DNA of 30,124 bases. It comes from an uncultured Lachnospiraceae bacterium (GTDB taxonomy: Bacteria; Bacillota; Clostridia; Lachnospirales; Lachnospiraceae). Under the pieces are notes generated by a model. That model saw nothing but the letters and a program-made list of their open reading frames with translations, searched no databases and was not told the DNA's origin. Location: contig CAKRRJ010000024.1 in NCBI GenBank assembly GCA_934394615.1, positions 1-30,124 of the forward strand, written 5' to 3'. Below, one piece after another: positions 22,289 through 30,124 of this stretch. The position numbers were made by a program, and so were the translations under genes. The stretch's first letter is position 1. Every line of letters begins with the position of its first letter.

Positions 22289-23002
22289 TTATTTGTTTTT
22301 ATTCACGATCTTTGTCTCGTATGCGCCGGTTGCGATATCGATGTAACGCACAAACAGAGAAACCTTATTGTCCGGGTTTAAGCTGTTCCAGAGCATGTCG
22401 GTAAACGCGTCCATATCGTCCAGGATCTCTACTAACTTCGGCTCGCCCTCAAAGCTCGGGAGCGGATTGCCGTCGTGCATGTAGGTGTGAATGAAATGGC
22501 CCTCACCGGCAACCGGATTCTCGTAAGCGAAGGTGTAACGGTTGCAGGCATCCGGGATGCCGTTGTTGCTCTTTAAGATTGACATAGCGTAATTGTAACG
22601 TCCGTTTTCAATATGAAGGATGCCGGAAATCCGAGGGGTGTAGTTCGGCACGTCCGGCTCGAACTCGCGGCTTCTGAGGGACTGCTCGAAGGTGAGCTGT
22701 TTGTCCATGCCCTCGTAGATGGTATCAGTCTGGTCGCCGTTGGTCACAATGGTCTTGTTTCCCAGGACACGGACCGGAGCGTAAATGATGAGGCTCGGAT
22801 CAGTCAGCTTGCTCGGGTCGAACGCCTGGGTACGGATGCCCTCCCCATCTTCCACAAACACACGGTTGCGGCTGTTCTCACTTCTGCCCATAATGAAATA
22901 CGCAGTCACCGCTTTTTTGCCATCCGGTGTTTTTCCGATGACGATGCCTCGTCCCGGGTACGCGTTTGCCTGTAACTCTTCCTGCAGGGATAACTGTTTC
23001 AT
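22289..23002 (-). CDS. purO: IMP cyclohydrolase, PurO-like
   Basis: A 237-residue protein of the IMP_cyclohyd family (archaeal PurO fold), closing FAICAR to IMP, the last step of purine synthesis. Recognised stretches are YPGRGIVIGKTPDGKKAVTAYFIMGRSENSRNR-type N-terminal sequence (seen here in two halves around residue 20-45), PRISGIL and the NxY...GIPDACNRYTF region. This family replaces the PurH cyclohydrolase domain in many Clostridia. ATG 23002 has AGGAGG 8 bases upstream; the open frame above it (to 23185) overlaps the riboswitch and is not coding. First gene after the ZTP riboswitch. Confidence 0.88.
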   Translation of the reverse strand: MKQLSLQEELQANAYPGRGIVIGKTPDGKKAVTAYFIMGRSENSRNRVFVEDGEGIRTQAFDPSKLTDPSLIIYAPVRVLGNKTIVTNGDQTDTIYEGMDKQLTFEQSLRSREFEPDVPNYTPRISGILHIENGRYNYAMSILKSNNGIPDACNRYTFAYENPVAGEGHFIHTYMHDGNPLPSFEGEPKLVEILDDMDAFTDMLWNSLNPDNKVSLFVRYIDIATGAYETKIVNKNK

Positions 23003-23074
23003 GGTATATTCCTCCTGTGAATAAATGAATAAACAATCACATTGTTTCCACGTTTTATGGCCCATTGCGCCCTG

Positions 23075-23190
23075 AAAAAAGCAAAAAGCCGCCTGAGTAC
23101 CACAAAAACATGGTGCCCAGGCGGCCGGCAATTTCTTAAACTTACGTGCTCCCCTGTGGTTCCCCACTTTTTCCGCCAGTCGCACGCTCT
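23075..23190 (-). ncRNA. ZTP (pfl) riboswitch with overlapping terminator
   Basis: Reading the minus strand, the aptamer has GCGTGCGACTGGCGG, GTGGGGAACCAC, GGGGAGCACG (pairing back to CGTGC) and CCGCCTGGGCA, the conserved parts of the pfl motif. The last block (23113-23124) is also the 5' arm of a terminator: GCCGCCTGGGCACCA pairs with GTGGTACTCAGGCGGC, followed by T5 and T6 runs at 23075-23087. Z nucleotide binding should hold CCGCCTGGG in the aptamer and let transcription into purO-purH-thrH continue. Confidence 0.93.
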
Positions 23191-23196
23191 GTATAC

Positions 23197-23225
23197 AGGA
23201 TAGCGGATTCCGACAGAAAATGCAA
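23197..23225 (-). promoter_or_regulatory. Promoter of the riboswitch-purine operon
   Basis: Minus-strand TTGCAT (23220-23225), 17 bases, TATCCT (23197-23202). The predicted start, about 7 bases on, falls at the 5' edge of the aptamer. Confidence 0.7.
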
Positions 23226-23235
23226 GTATTTTTTC

Positions 23236-24576
23236 TTATTCATTGCGGATCGCCGCGAGCGGGCTTAACTTCATGGCGCGCAGTGCCGGGAAGAATCCGG
23301 CTGCCATGCCGATAAACACCGCAAATCCCAGCGACGCTGCCGCCAGCCACAACGGGATCCGGGAAATATTACCATCCATTCCGGTCATAGTCTGGCTGAT
23401 GTTCAGCAGATGATTGATGGCGAACGACACGGCCTCGCTGAAGATCAGGCCTACAACACCGCCCATAAACCCGATAAATCCGGATTCCAGGAGAAACATG
23501 TTGCGGATGACCTTCATGTCACAACCGAGCACCTTAATGATGCCGATTTCTTTGGTACGCTCATAGATGGACATCATCATGGTGTTGGCAATACCGATGG
23601 CCGCGACAAACAGGGACACGGCTCCGATACCGCCGAGCACGGCCTGGATCATGTTGGACTGCTGCTCGGACTGCTGCATCCAGTCTGCGTTGCTGTACGC
23701 CTGAAAGCCCATGTCAGTCAGCTTTTTCTGAACTTCTGCCACATGTTCCATATCGTCCACGTTCACCACGCAGGAATTGTAAATAAAATAGTTGTAAGGT
23801 TTCCCCTTTTTGTTGGTCGGCTGTCCGGGAATCGGTTTCTTTTTAAAAATGCGCTTTAACTGGGTTTCCAACAGGTCCAGCCGTGTGTATACATTGTACG
23901 CGTAGCTGTTGTAATCGTCCACGCCGCCTTCCACCACACCATCTGTCTGGATCATGTACTTTTTCGGCGGCTTCGGCGCGTCCTCCCCGCCTCCCTGGGA
24001 CTGGTAGTAAGTATCTGTGTCAAAGATCACAAACATCGGCTTTCCCATAAAATCCACATCCGGCAGCTTTCCGGTCTCCCAGTAACTGTTTCTCGATTTC
24101 GGATCGTTGAACCACTGGATGATGGCATTGCCGTAGATCAGCTTCAGGTCTTTGTCCGATGGCGCAGAGAGCGCGCCCTCTCCTAACGGGATTCTCTTTA
24201 AATATTCATAGGGTGCTCCGGTCAGCGAAACATTCGTGGAATATTTCCCCTGCTGCATCATGACATCAACCTCCAGCATGGGGTACACATCCGTCACATA
24301 GGTGAGTTTTTTCATCTGTTTCACCGCGTCATCGGTCAGGTAAATGGGATCTGTTGTGCTGTCCCCGCCATTGTAGGCGCTGTTGACGGTGATCTCCGTG
24401 AGGCTTCCGTAGGATGCGATAAGTTCGCGGTTCAGTTCGCTTAAGCCAATGCCAAGGGATACCATAACAACAATGGAGGCCGTGCCGATCACGACACCAA
24501 GGACCGTCAGCGCGGTCCTCAGCTTTCTTCTGCTTAAATTTTTCAGGCTCATGGCCAGCAGATCGACAAATTTCAT
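23236..24576 (-). CDS. MacB/FtsX-like ABC transporter permease
   Basis: A 446-residue permease. The first membrane helix (TALTVLGVVIGTASIVVMVS, near 21-42) follows the usual SLKNLSRRKLRT segment. A ~270-residue extracytoplasmic MacB_PCD-type domain follows, then three helices (near 315-340, 365-390 and 410-435) with the family motifs NTMMMSIYERTKEIGIIKVLG and FFPALRAMKLSPLAAIRNE. In Gram-positive bacteria such permeases export peptides or lipids, or act by mechanotransmission; the substrate is unknown here. It is 3 bases after the CARDB-like surface protein gene, with GAGG 8 bases before ATG. No terminator is visible before the riboswitch promoter. Confidence 0.88.
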   Translation of the reverse strand: MKFVDLLAMSLKNLSRRKLRTALTVLGVVIGTASIVVMVSLGIGLSELNRELIASYGSLTEITVNSAYNGGDSTTDPIYLTDDAVKQMKKLTYVTDVYPMLEVDVMMQQGKYSTNVSLTGAPYEYLKRIPLGEGALSAPSDKDLKLIYGNAIIQWFNDPKSRNSYWETGKLPDVDFMGKPMFVIFDTDTYYQSQGGGEDAPKPPKKYMIQTDGVVEGGVDDYNSYAYNVYTRLDLLETQLKRIFKKKPIPGQPTNKKGKPYNYFIYNSCVVNVDDMEHVAEVQKKLTDMGFQAYSNADWMQQSEQQSNMIQAVLGGIGAVSLFVAAIGIANTMMMSIYERTKEIGIIKVLGCDMKVIRNMFLLESGFIGFMGGVVGLIFSEAVSFAINHLLNISQTMTGMDGNISRIPLWLAAASLGFAVFIGMAAGFFPALRAMKLSPLAAIRNE

Positions 24577-24579
24577 AAC

Positions 24580-26397
24580 TTATTCCTCATTTTTGTGTTT
24601 CCGGCGTTTTTTCACAATCACCACACCGACCGCGCCAAGAACGATGACTGCTGCCGCGGCAATGGCTTTTCCATATTTCTGAAGCGTTCCCGGCTCTTCC
24701 TGCGGTACATCATCAAAGCCGCTCATATCCATATCGTCCATGTCGGGAGCCGGTTCACTGACGTACAGCGTCATCTCTTTTTCCACTTCGGAGACTTCGC
24801 CGTTTTCATCCTCATAGGAAATGATAACCTTTACTTTTCCGTCGTCCGTGGTCGGCGCAGCACCAGTCACCATACAGTCCACGTTTCCGGTCTCGCCGGA
24901 CTTGATGTTGCCGACATAAGTGTCGGTCGGCTGGATGGAATCGGCCTCAAACCGTGCCATAACATTGTAGAGCGTTACTTTTCCGGTGTTGTTGATGCCG
25001 AACATGACATTGGACTCCTCACCCACAGAGATGGAATCCGGCATCACCTCAAAGGTGCCGGTATTCAGGCGCGGGATCTGGTTGACCGGAATATCGACCG
25101 ACATGCTGTCCTCCGCGTTCTTAAACTGCGGGCTGTCGAACTTGGCATTCACCTTCAGGCCATAGGAGCGCTGGTCCACCCCCGCACGGGAACTCATGCG
25201 GAAGCGTACCTGGGCCGATGCCCCTGCTCCAAGGGAACTGATTGCCGCGGAGCTGGAGCCGGATTCCATCGTAAACACCGGACTGTCGGAAACCTTTTCC
25301 GATTCCATGGTCAGCAGAATATCCGAAGCCGGTACACTGCTGGACGCGTTCTTGACGGTGAGGAGCAGATCAAAGCTCTCTCCGGCTATGATGGTCTCCG
25401 GATCTGTGGTGTAGCCGTCGATGATCAGGCGGGCCTTGGTGCGGTCGTGCTCGTTAAACTCATCGTAATCGTCTTTGGTCGGCTTGCTGACGATATGTAC
25501 AAAAAACGAGGTCTCATAGGTTTTCAGTTCTTCTCCGCTGGAACTGTCCGAATAGTAGATCTTCATGCCAATCGGATAATAGCCGGTATAGGACTCCTTG
25601 CGGATGGCAAAGCTGTAATCAAGCTGTACGGTTTCATCCACCGCGATCTTCTCGAACATGCGGTCATAGTTCGCGTCGTTGATCTCGAACGGAAACTTGG
25701 TGTTGTCCGCATCGAGAACCATGCTCGCCTTGACATTGTAGACCGTTGCCGGGCTGTTGTTGCGCAGGCCGATGGAGAAATTCATGACGTTCGGATATGT
25801 CCCGCGCGGCGCGCTCTGGCCTTCTCCCAGAACAAAATCGTAGGTTTTGTTGGTGTCGTCGTCATCGTCGTCGGTGGAAGTGGACTTGGTGATCCAGACA
25901 CGCAGGTCATCGTGGCCGATCCAGCTTCCGTCTTTATCCATAACAACAACCGGAACCTTATAATAGCCTTCGGTCAGGTCACGGCGCACCGTACCGGTCA
26001 GGGATACTTTCTTATCTTTTCCTCCTGAAATAGTTCCAATGCTCTTCGGATGATCGGTGTCGTTGAGCTTTCCGGTCACCTCAAACGGGAAAGAATAACC
26101 GTACTGGCGGTCTTCCTCATCGTCGTCCCAGATCTCCGCGCCGCTGGTGTCGAACGCGATCCTGGCTTCTTTGATGTCGCTTCCGCCATTATTTTCTACC
26201 GTAAAGCTGACTGTCATGGATTTTCCGGTCTTGCCGCGCTGGATCTTGTCCGAATAAACCGATACCTCGGAGGCAAAGGCCTGCATAGGGGCCGGCATTG
26301 CTCCGGCAAGCAGGACCGCTGCTGTGAAAATGGCTGCCAGGCGCGCTCCCATCTGTCTCCATCTCAGCATCTGTGCTGGCTTTCTTCTTGTTTTCAT
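24580..26397 (-). CDS. CARDB-like membrane-anchored surface protein
   Basis: A 605-residue exported protein. It has a basic N terminus with a signal peptide ending near AFA-SEV (about 43), a long beta-rich ectodomain with three or more Ig-like segments of the CARDB/NEW3 (COG1361) kind (VSFTVENNGGSDIKEARI, FSIGLRNNSPATVYNVKA, LLLTVKNASSSVPASDIL, VMFGINNTGKVTLYNVMA), an acidic run DDDDDD near residue 175, and a C-terminal helix (AIAAAAVIVLGAVGVVIV) followed by KKRRKHKNEE. It overlaps the ATPase stop by four bases (ATGA) and lies next to the permease, so it is likely a fixed partner of that transporter, perhaps an external adaptor. The function is not known to me. Confidence 0.8.
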   Translation of the reverse strand: MKTRRKPAQMLRWRQMGARLAAIFTAAVLLAGAMPAPMQAFASEVSVYSDKIQRGKTGKSMTVSFTVENNGGSDIKEARIAFDTSGAEIWDDDEEDRQYGYSFPFEVTGKLNDTDHPKSIGTISGGKDKKVSLTGTVRRDLTEGYYKVPVVVMDKDGSWIGHDDLRVWITKSTSTDDDDDDTNKTYDFVLGEGQSAPRGTYPNVMNFSIGLRNNSPATVYNVKASMVLDADNTKFPFEINDANYDRMFEKIAVDETVQLDYSFAIRKESYTGYYPIGMKIYYSDSSSGEELKTYETSFFVHIVSKPTKDDYDEFNEHDRTKARLIIDGYTTDPETIIAGESFDLLLTVKNASSSVPASDILLTMESEKVSDSPVFTMESGSSSAAISSLGAGASAQVRFRMSSRAGVDQRSYGLKVNAKFDSPQFKNAEDSMSVDIPVNQIPRLNTGTFEVMPDSISVGEESNVMFGINNTGKVTLYNVMARFEADSIQPTDTYVGNIKSGETGNVDCMVTGAAPTTDDGKVKVIISYEDENGEVSEVEKEMTLYVSEPAPDMDDMDMSGFDDVPQEEPGTLQKYGKAIAAAAVIVLGAVGVVIVKKRRKHKNEE

Positions 26398-27119
26398 AAT
26401 TCTTCTCCCTCTTCCATATGTTTTTTCTCCTCAATCTTCAAAATCTTTCCATCTACAATATGGAACTGCCGGTCCGCGAACCCCGCAATGTAATTGTCGT
26501 GTGTGACCATAACCAGGGTCTGCTGCTGTTCCCTTACGATGCGCTGCATGAGCTTTAACACTTCCATAGTCGTTTTGGAATCCAGATTCCCCGTCGGTTC
26601 GTCCGCGAAGATGATCTTTGGGTCCACAACCAGCGCCCGCGCGATGCCGACACGCTGCTGCTGGCCGCCGGACATGGCGTTTGCCATGTGCTTCATCTGC
26701 TTTTCCAGGCCAACCAGTTTTAAATACTCTTCTGCCTTCGCGTTCCGGATCTTTTTCGGCACACCACGAAACGACAGCGGCAGTGCCACATTTTCCACCG
26801 CGTTCAATGTTTTTAACAGGTTGTAAGACTGGAAAATAAAGCCGACATTCTCCCGCCGGAATGCCACCAGCTGATTCTCGTTCATGCGCTCCATATGTTT
26901 TCCGGCTATGATGATTTCGCCTTTCGTCGGTTTTTCCAGGCCTGCCAGCATATTTAACAGGGTGGATTTTCCGGAGCCGGACGGTCCGACAATGGCACAG
27001 AATTCTCCTTTATACATGGTAAAATCCACACCGTTCAAGGCATAGACCTTGTTGGTCCCCACCTGGTAGATCTTATATAAATCCTTTACCTGGATGACGG
27101 GTATTTTTTTCTCTTCCAT
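26394..27119 (-). CDS. LolD/MacB-type ABC transporter ATPase
   Basis: A 241-residue nucleotide-binding subunit. Walker A GPSGSGKST (45-53), Q-loop (FIFQSYNLL), signature MSGGQQQR (149-156), Walker B IIFADEPTGNLDS and H-loop MVTHD are all intact. The DEPTGNLDS form is typical of the MacB/LolD/FtsE subfamily. First gene of a three-gene operon (ATPase, surface protein, permease); the ribosome-binding site is GGAGAAGG. Related systems are often next to two-component regulators, but none is present here. Confidence 0.92.
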   Translation of the reverse strand: MEEKKIPVIQVKDLYKIYQVGTNKVYALNGVDFTMYKGEFCAIVGPSGSGKSTLLNMLAGLEKPTKGEIIIAGKHMERMNENQLVAFRRENVGFIFQSYNLLKTLNAVENVALPLSFRGVPKKIRNAKAEEYLKLVGLEKQMKHMANAMSGGQQQRVGIARALVVDPKIIFADEPTGNLDSKTTMEVLKLMQRIVREQQQTLVMVTHDNYIAGFADRQFHIVDGKILKIEEKKHMEEGEEL

Positions 27120-27166
27120 ACAGGTTTCCTTCTCCTATTTTTTATCCTGTTCCGATGCTCACGCCC

Positions 27167-27172
27167 ATTATA
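27167..27172 (-). promoter_or_regulatory. -10 element of the ABC operon promoter
   Basis: Minus-strand TATAAT about 48 bases before the ATPase start. The -35 is not clear. It is half of a divergent promoter region with pyrB; the AT-rich bases between (27180-27310) show nothing else I recognise. Confidence 0.4.
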
Positions 27173-27312
27173 CCCCGAACCCCGCATTTATGATATCCTC
27201 TTTTTCTTAATCTTCCTTACAGATTCATTACGCAGAAAAATACAAAAAAATTACCCAAAAAATGATCATTAAAACCCGCTAATTTTTATGAATATTTTTC
27301 TAAAAAAGGGAC

Positions 27313-27341
27313 TGGTAATCTAACATAATTTCCGCTATAAT
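27313..27341 (+). promoter_or_regulatory. Promoter of pyrBI
   Basis: TATAAT at 27336-27341 is a perfect -10; TGGTAA at 27313-27318, 17 bases upstream, is a weak -35. Confidence 0.55.
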
Positions 27342-27355
27342 GTCCTAAGACCTGA

Positions 27356-27372
27356 GGCCGGAAATTCCGGCC
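27356..27372 (+). other. GC-rich hairpin in the pyrB leader
   Basis: GGCCGGAA and TTCCGGCC form a perfect stem with a one-base centre, just after the expected transcription start. There is no U-run, so it is not a terminator. A PyrR-type binding loop was not found. It may shield the 5' end or affect start-site use. Confidence 0.4.
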
Positions 27373-27400
27373 ACCAGAGAAAAAGCAAAGGAGATACGTT

Positions 27401-28324
27401 ATGAGACATTTGTTGAATCCGTTGGATTTTTCCGTTGAAGAGACCAACGAATTACTGACACTGGCATCCGACATCGAACACAACCTCAAAAAATACGCTC
27501 ACGTTTGTGACGGCAAAAAACTGGCTACTCTTTTCTATGAACCAAGTACAAGAACCAGACTTAGCTTTGAATCCGCAATGTTAAGTTTAGGTGGCAGCGT
27601 ACTTGGTTTTTCTTCGGCCAATTCCAGCTCCGCAGCAAAAGGTGAGAGCGTTGCAGATACCATCCGCATGATTTCCTGCTACGCAGATATCGCGGCTATG
27701 CGTCATCCGAAAGAGGGTTCCGCACTGGTTGCTTCCATGCACTCCCAGATTCCGGTCATCAACGCCGGTGACGGCGGACATCAGCATCCGACCCAGACCC
27801 TGACCGACTTAATGACCATTCGTTCCTTAAAGGGCCGTCTGGACAACTTAACCATCGGTCTTTGCGGTGACTTAAAGTTTGGCCGTACCGTTCATTCCCT
27901 GATCAACGCTATGGTCCGTTACCCGAATGTCCGTTTCGTACTCATTTCCCCGGACGAGTTAAAGGTTCCGGAGTATATCCGCGAGGATGTTCTCCGTGCC
28001 AACAACATTGAGTTCAAGGAAGTCAGCAACCTGGATGCTGCAATCCCGGAGCTCGACATTCTCTACATGACCCGTGTTCAGAAAGAGCGTTTCTTCAATG
28101 AAGAGGATTACATCCGCTTAAAAGACAGCTACATCCTGGACAAGGCAAAAATGGCACTGGCCAAAGAAGATATGTACGTGCTGCATCCGCTCCCGCGTGT
28201 AAACGAGATTTCCACCGAGGTGGATGATGACCCGAGAGCTGCTTACTTCAGACAGGCCCAGTACGGTGTCTATGTTCGTATGGCTCTGATCATGACTTTA
28301 CTGGAGGTGGAAAAACCATGTTAA
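27401..28324 (+). CDS. pyrB: Aspartate carbamoyltransferase, catalytic chain
   Basis: A 307-residue enzyme that makes N-carbamoyl-aspartate from carbamoyl phosphate and aspartate, the committed step of pyrimidine synthesis. Visible active-site motifs are [13 protein letters not shown] (STRT 49-52), the SSAAKGES loop (K80), and HPTQ (129-132), with HPLPRVNEI near the C terminus. Length is normal. AGGAG lies 7 bases before the ATG. The stop overlaps the start of pyrI by 7 bases, so the two chains are made together and should form the allosteric holoenzyme. Confidence 0.96.
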   Translation: MRHLLNPLDFSVEETNELLTLASDIEHNLKKYAHVCDGKKLATLFYEPSTRTRLSFESAMLSLGGSVLGFSSANSSSAAKGESVADTIRMISCYADIAAMRHPKEGSALVASMHSQIPVINAGDGGHQHPTQTLTDLMTIRSLKGRLDNLTIGLCGDLKFGRTVHSLINAMVRYPNVRFVLISPDELKVPEYIREDVLRANNIEFKEVSNLDAAIPELDILYMTRVQKERFFNEEDYIRLKDSYILDKAKMALAKEDMYVLHPLPRVNEISTEVDDDPRAAYFRQAQYGVYVRMALIMTLLEVEKPC

Positions 28325-28752
28325 ATATCAGTGGATTACAGGAAGGCGTTGTTCTGGATCATATTCAGGCTGGCAAGAGCCTTGACATTTACTATCATCT
28401 TGGTCTTGACCGTCTCACCGACTGTCAGGTAGCCATCATCAAAAACGCACGCAGCAGCAAGATGGGCCGCAAGGACATCATCAAAGTAGAGGGACCGATC
28501 GACAACATCGATCTGGATGTGCTGGGTTACATTGACCACAACATTACGGTTAACGTGATCCGTGACAACAAGATTGCTGAGAAAAAGGCACTGAAGCTGC
28601 CGAAAAAGATCACCAACGTGATCCGCTGCAAGAATCCGCGCTGCATCACCTCCATCGAGCAGGAGCTGCCGCACATCTTCTATCTTGCAGATGAGAAGAC
28701 CGAGACTTACCGCTGCATGTACTGCGAGGAGAAATACGGAAAGTCCAAATAA
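28318..28752 (+). CDS. pyrI: Aspartate carbamoyltransferase, regulatory chain
   Basis: A 144-residue chain with the N-terminal nucleotide-binding domain and the C-terminal zinc domain. Zinc ligands are C104, C109, C133 and C136 (CKNPRC and CMYC), the E. coli pattern. It binds CTP/ATP and makes pyrB allosteric. GAGGTGG lies 7 bases before ATG, inside the end of pyrB. A strong terminator follows 28 bases after the stop. Confidence 0.95.
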   Translation: MLNISGLQEGVVLDHIQAGKSLDIYYHLGLDRLTDCQVAIIKNARSSKMGRKDIIKVEGPIDNIDLDVLGYIDHNITVNVIRDNKIAEKKALKLPKKITNVIRCKNPRCITSIEQELPHIFYLADEKTETYRCMYCEEKYGKSK

Positions 28753-28779
28753 GATTTTTTGATCTGATTGCAAAAACAG

Positions 28780-28817
28780 AAGGAGTATGGCCTGATGATT
28801 GGGTCATACTCCTTTTT
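28780..28817. terminator. Terminator after pyrBI (probably bidirectional)
   Basis: AAGGAGTATG-GCC pairs with GG-GTCATACTCCTT, followed by a T-run on the plus strand. On the minus strand the stem is followed by CTGTTTTTG, so it can also end the HAD gene transcript. Confidence 0.85.
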
Positions 28818-28864
28818 TGTCTGATCTTTCTTTATTGGTCCAGCTGCTTTGCCAAAATTTATTT

Positions 28865-29515
28865 TTACAGGCTTTTCAATACCTTTCCAAGCTCCTCCAC
28901 GGTTGCCGCGATATGGCAGGCACCGGCGTTCTCCAGCTCCTCACGGCTTCCGTAGCCGTACAGAACACCCACAGACTCCATGTGGTTCTGTTTTGCGCCG
29001 TTCATGTCGTTTTCCCGGTCTCCGACCATCACGATCTCGTCTGGATTCGTAAGGCCGCAGCTTTCCATGACATAGCGGATCACATCACCCTTGTGCACCC
29101 GGGTCTCTTCCATATCGGCTCCGCCAACCATCTCAAAATATTCTGCCAGGCCAAAATGCTCTATGATTTTCACGGAATACTGCTCCGGCTTGGAGGTAGC
29201 CACATAGAGCTTATAGCCGTCTTTTTTCAGTCCGTCTAAAAGCTCCGGGATACCCGGGTACACGGCATTCTCGAACATGCCCTTCTCCTCAAAATATTCC
29301 CGGTAAATGCCGACAGACGCTTTTGCCTGCTCCTGGCTGAAGCCATAATATTTCATAAAGCTCTCTACCAGTGGCGGTCCTACAAATACATTTAATCTGC
29401 TCTTGTCTTCCACGGCAACGCCGTAGTGATGTAATGTGTAAGCGACAGAATTGGTGATTCCTTCCGCAGAATCCGTCAGAGTGCCATCCAGGTCAAATAA
29501 AATATATTTTTTCAT
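28865..29515 (-). CDS. HAD-IA hydrolase, phosphoglycolate phosphatase-like
   Basis: A 216-residue HAD phosphatase: motif I FDLDGTLTDS (D8, D10), a helical cap of ~70 residues, motif II ATSKP, and motif IV VMVGDRENDM. The GDRxxD form and cap size fit the Gph/5'-nucleotidase-like group; the substrate cannot be told from sequence. ATG 29515 (MKKYILFDLDG) has AAGGAG 5 bases upstream and is the family start; the open frame continues to 29575 without support. It stands alone, convergent with pyrBI. Confidence 0.85.
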   Translation of the reverse strand: MKKYILFDLDGTLTDSAEGITNSVAYTLHHYGVAVEDKSRLNVFVGPPLVESFMKYYGFSQEQAKASVGIYREYFEEKGMFENAVYPGIPELLDGLKKDGYKLYVATSKPEQYSVKIIEHFGLAEYFEMVGGADMEETRVHKGDVIRYVMESCGLTNPDEIVMVGDRENDMNGAKQNHMESVGVLYGYGSREELENAGACHIAATVEELGKVLKSL

Positions 29516-29547
29516 ATCGTCTCCTTTTTCTTTCCAGTCATTGTTCC

Positions 29548-29556
29548 AGTATAGCA
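29548..29556 (-). promoter_or_regulatory. Extended -10 promoter of the HAD gene
   Basis: The minus strand reads TGCTATACT about 33 bases before the start codon; no clear -35. Confidence 0.4.
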
Positions 29557-29600
29557 AAAAACTCAGCCCCCGCACAGTCTGTTTTCATGTAAAAACACAG

Positions 29601-29626
29601 AAAAGCTGCCACAAGGGCAGCCTTTC
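29601..29626 (-). terminator. Terminator of pckA
   Basis: On the minus strand AAAGGCTGCC pairs with GGCAGCTTTT around CTTGT, with T-rich sequence after it, 34 bases beyond the pckA stop. Confidence 0.75.
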
Positions 29627-29659
29627 CATATGGATTACACTATGTAATTATTTACGCGA

Positions 29660-30124
29660 TTAGATCTGCGGGCCTGCTGCAACCAGAGCCTTGCCTGCTG
29701 CGTTGCCTTCGTATTTTGCGAAGTTCTTGGTGAAACGCTGTGCCAGGTCTTTTGCCTTGGTTTCCCACTCAGCAGCATCTGCGTAGGTATCTCTCGGATC
29801 GAGGATGCCGGTGTCTACGCCCGGAAGCTCGGTCGGGATCTCGAAGTTGAAGTACGGAAGCTGTTTGGTCGGTGCAGCGTTGATGGAACCGTTTAAGATT
29901 GCATCGATGATGCCGCGGGTATCTTTGATGGAGATACGCTTGCCGGTGCCGTTCCATCCGGTGTTAACGAGGTATGCTTTCGCGCCGCTCTGCTCCATCT
30001 TCTTAACCAGCTCTTCTGCGTACTTGGTCGGATGCAGCTCCAGGAATGCCTGGCCGAAGCAAGCGGAGAAGGTCGGGGTCGGCTCGGTAATACCACGCTC
30101 GGTACCTGCTAACTTAGCAGTGAA
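29660..30124 (-). CDS. pckA: Phosphoenolpyruvate carboxykinase (ATP), C-terminal part, cut by window edge
   Basis: The last 154 residues of an ATP-type PEP carboxykinase (full length about 530), which interconverts oxaloacetate plus ATP and PEP plus CO2. The frame is open to the window end. Recognised stretches are [20 protein letters not shown], the SACFG segment, [43 protein letters not shown] and the C-terminal [10 protein letters not shown]. Identity to the E. coli enzyme is high throughout. In gut anaerobes it often runs in the CO2-fixing, ATP-forming direction. The start, Walker-like region and promoter lie outside the window. Confidence 0.95.
   Translation of the reverse strand, partial: FTAKLAGTERGITEPTPTFSACFGQAFLELHPTKYAEELVKKMEQSGAKAYLVNTGWNGTGKRISIKDTRGIIDAILNGSINAAPTKQLPYFNFEIPTELPGVDTGILDPRDTYADAAEWETKAKDLAQRFTKNFAKYEGNAAGKALVAAGPQI

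Noticed and set aside
24595..26028. Long open frame on the plus strand opposite the CARDB-like gene
   Set aside because: It is antisense to a gene with a signal peptide, domains and membrane anchor in a clear operon; its translation shows no recognisable features.
27342..27400. PyrR-dependent attenuator before pyrB
   Set aside because: There is no PyrR anti-antiterminator sequence and no hairpin with a U-run; only a short GC-rich stem.
1..30124. CRISPR arrays, rRNA or tRNA genes, prophage, replication origin
   Set aside because: I saw no regularly spaced repeats, tRNA-like TPsiC signatures, rRNA sequence, phage genes or DnaA-box clusters, although I could not run a profile search.

Overview
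The window looks like chromosome of a Lachnospiraceae-type Clostridia (Bacillota). The reasons are the Gram-positive type IV pilus (T4P) cluster without a secretin, a stand-alone AICAR transformylase beside an archaeal-type (PurO-like) IMP cyclohydrolase, a ZTP riboswitch, pyrB-pyrI, ATP-type PEP carboxykinase, and Rpn/PD-(D/E)XK 'transposase' genes of the kind common in gut Lachnospiraceae. Species cannot be named from the sequence alone.

Layout. 1-660: a small secreted protein gene (+) broken by a single-base frameshift. 700-3080: two tandem copies (-) of an Rpn-family nuclease gene, about 1.18 kb per unit, sharing a 223-bp stretch without a single difference, followed by decayed repeat sequence. 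3254-19160: a complete T4P locus, all on the minus strand. Its transcription order is pilB, pilT, pilC, major pilin, two further pilins (the second with its frame split at an A AAA AAG slippery heptamer), prepilin peptidase, pilM, pilN, pilO, a PilX-like pseudopilin, two minor prepilins, and a 1,527-residue giant prepilin with two GLUG-type repeat modules. 19206-20340: a third, different PD-(D/E)XK nuclease-family gene. 20376-23225: a purine/one-carbon operon purO-purH(AICARFT)-thrH behind a ZTP (pfl) riboswitch with an overlapping terminator. 23236-27172: an ABC export-type operon (LolD/MacB-like ATPase, CARDB-like membrane-anchored surface protein, MacB/FtsX-like permease). 27313-28817: pyrB-pyrI (+). 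28865-29556: a HAD phosphatase (-). 29601-30124: the 3' part of pckA (-), cut by the window edge.

How it works together. PilB carries two MshEN motifs, so pilus extension is probably controlled by cyclic di-GMP; PilT retracts; PilM/N/O form the inner platform; PilD processes the seven prepilin-like proteins; the giant prepilin is probably a tip adhesin. In the purine operon the riboswitch senses Z nucleotides, which build up when 10-formyl-THF is short. AICARFT consumes ZMP and 10-formyl-THF, and ThrH may supply serine, the main one-carbon donor.

Most unusual points: (i) the dnaX-like slippery heptamer in a pilin gene, in the correct phase to fuse two open frames; (ii) strong internal Shine-Dalgarno plus ATG signals at the nuclease/C-terminal junction of all three Rpn-type genes, reminiscent of intragenic antitoxins; (iii) the sharp 223-bp homogenised block in the tandem Rpn pair; (iv) the giant duplicated prepilin; (v) a chain of hairpins in the major pilin leader.
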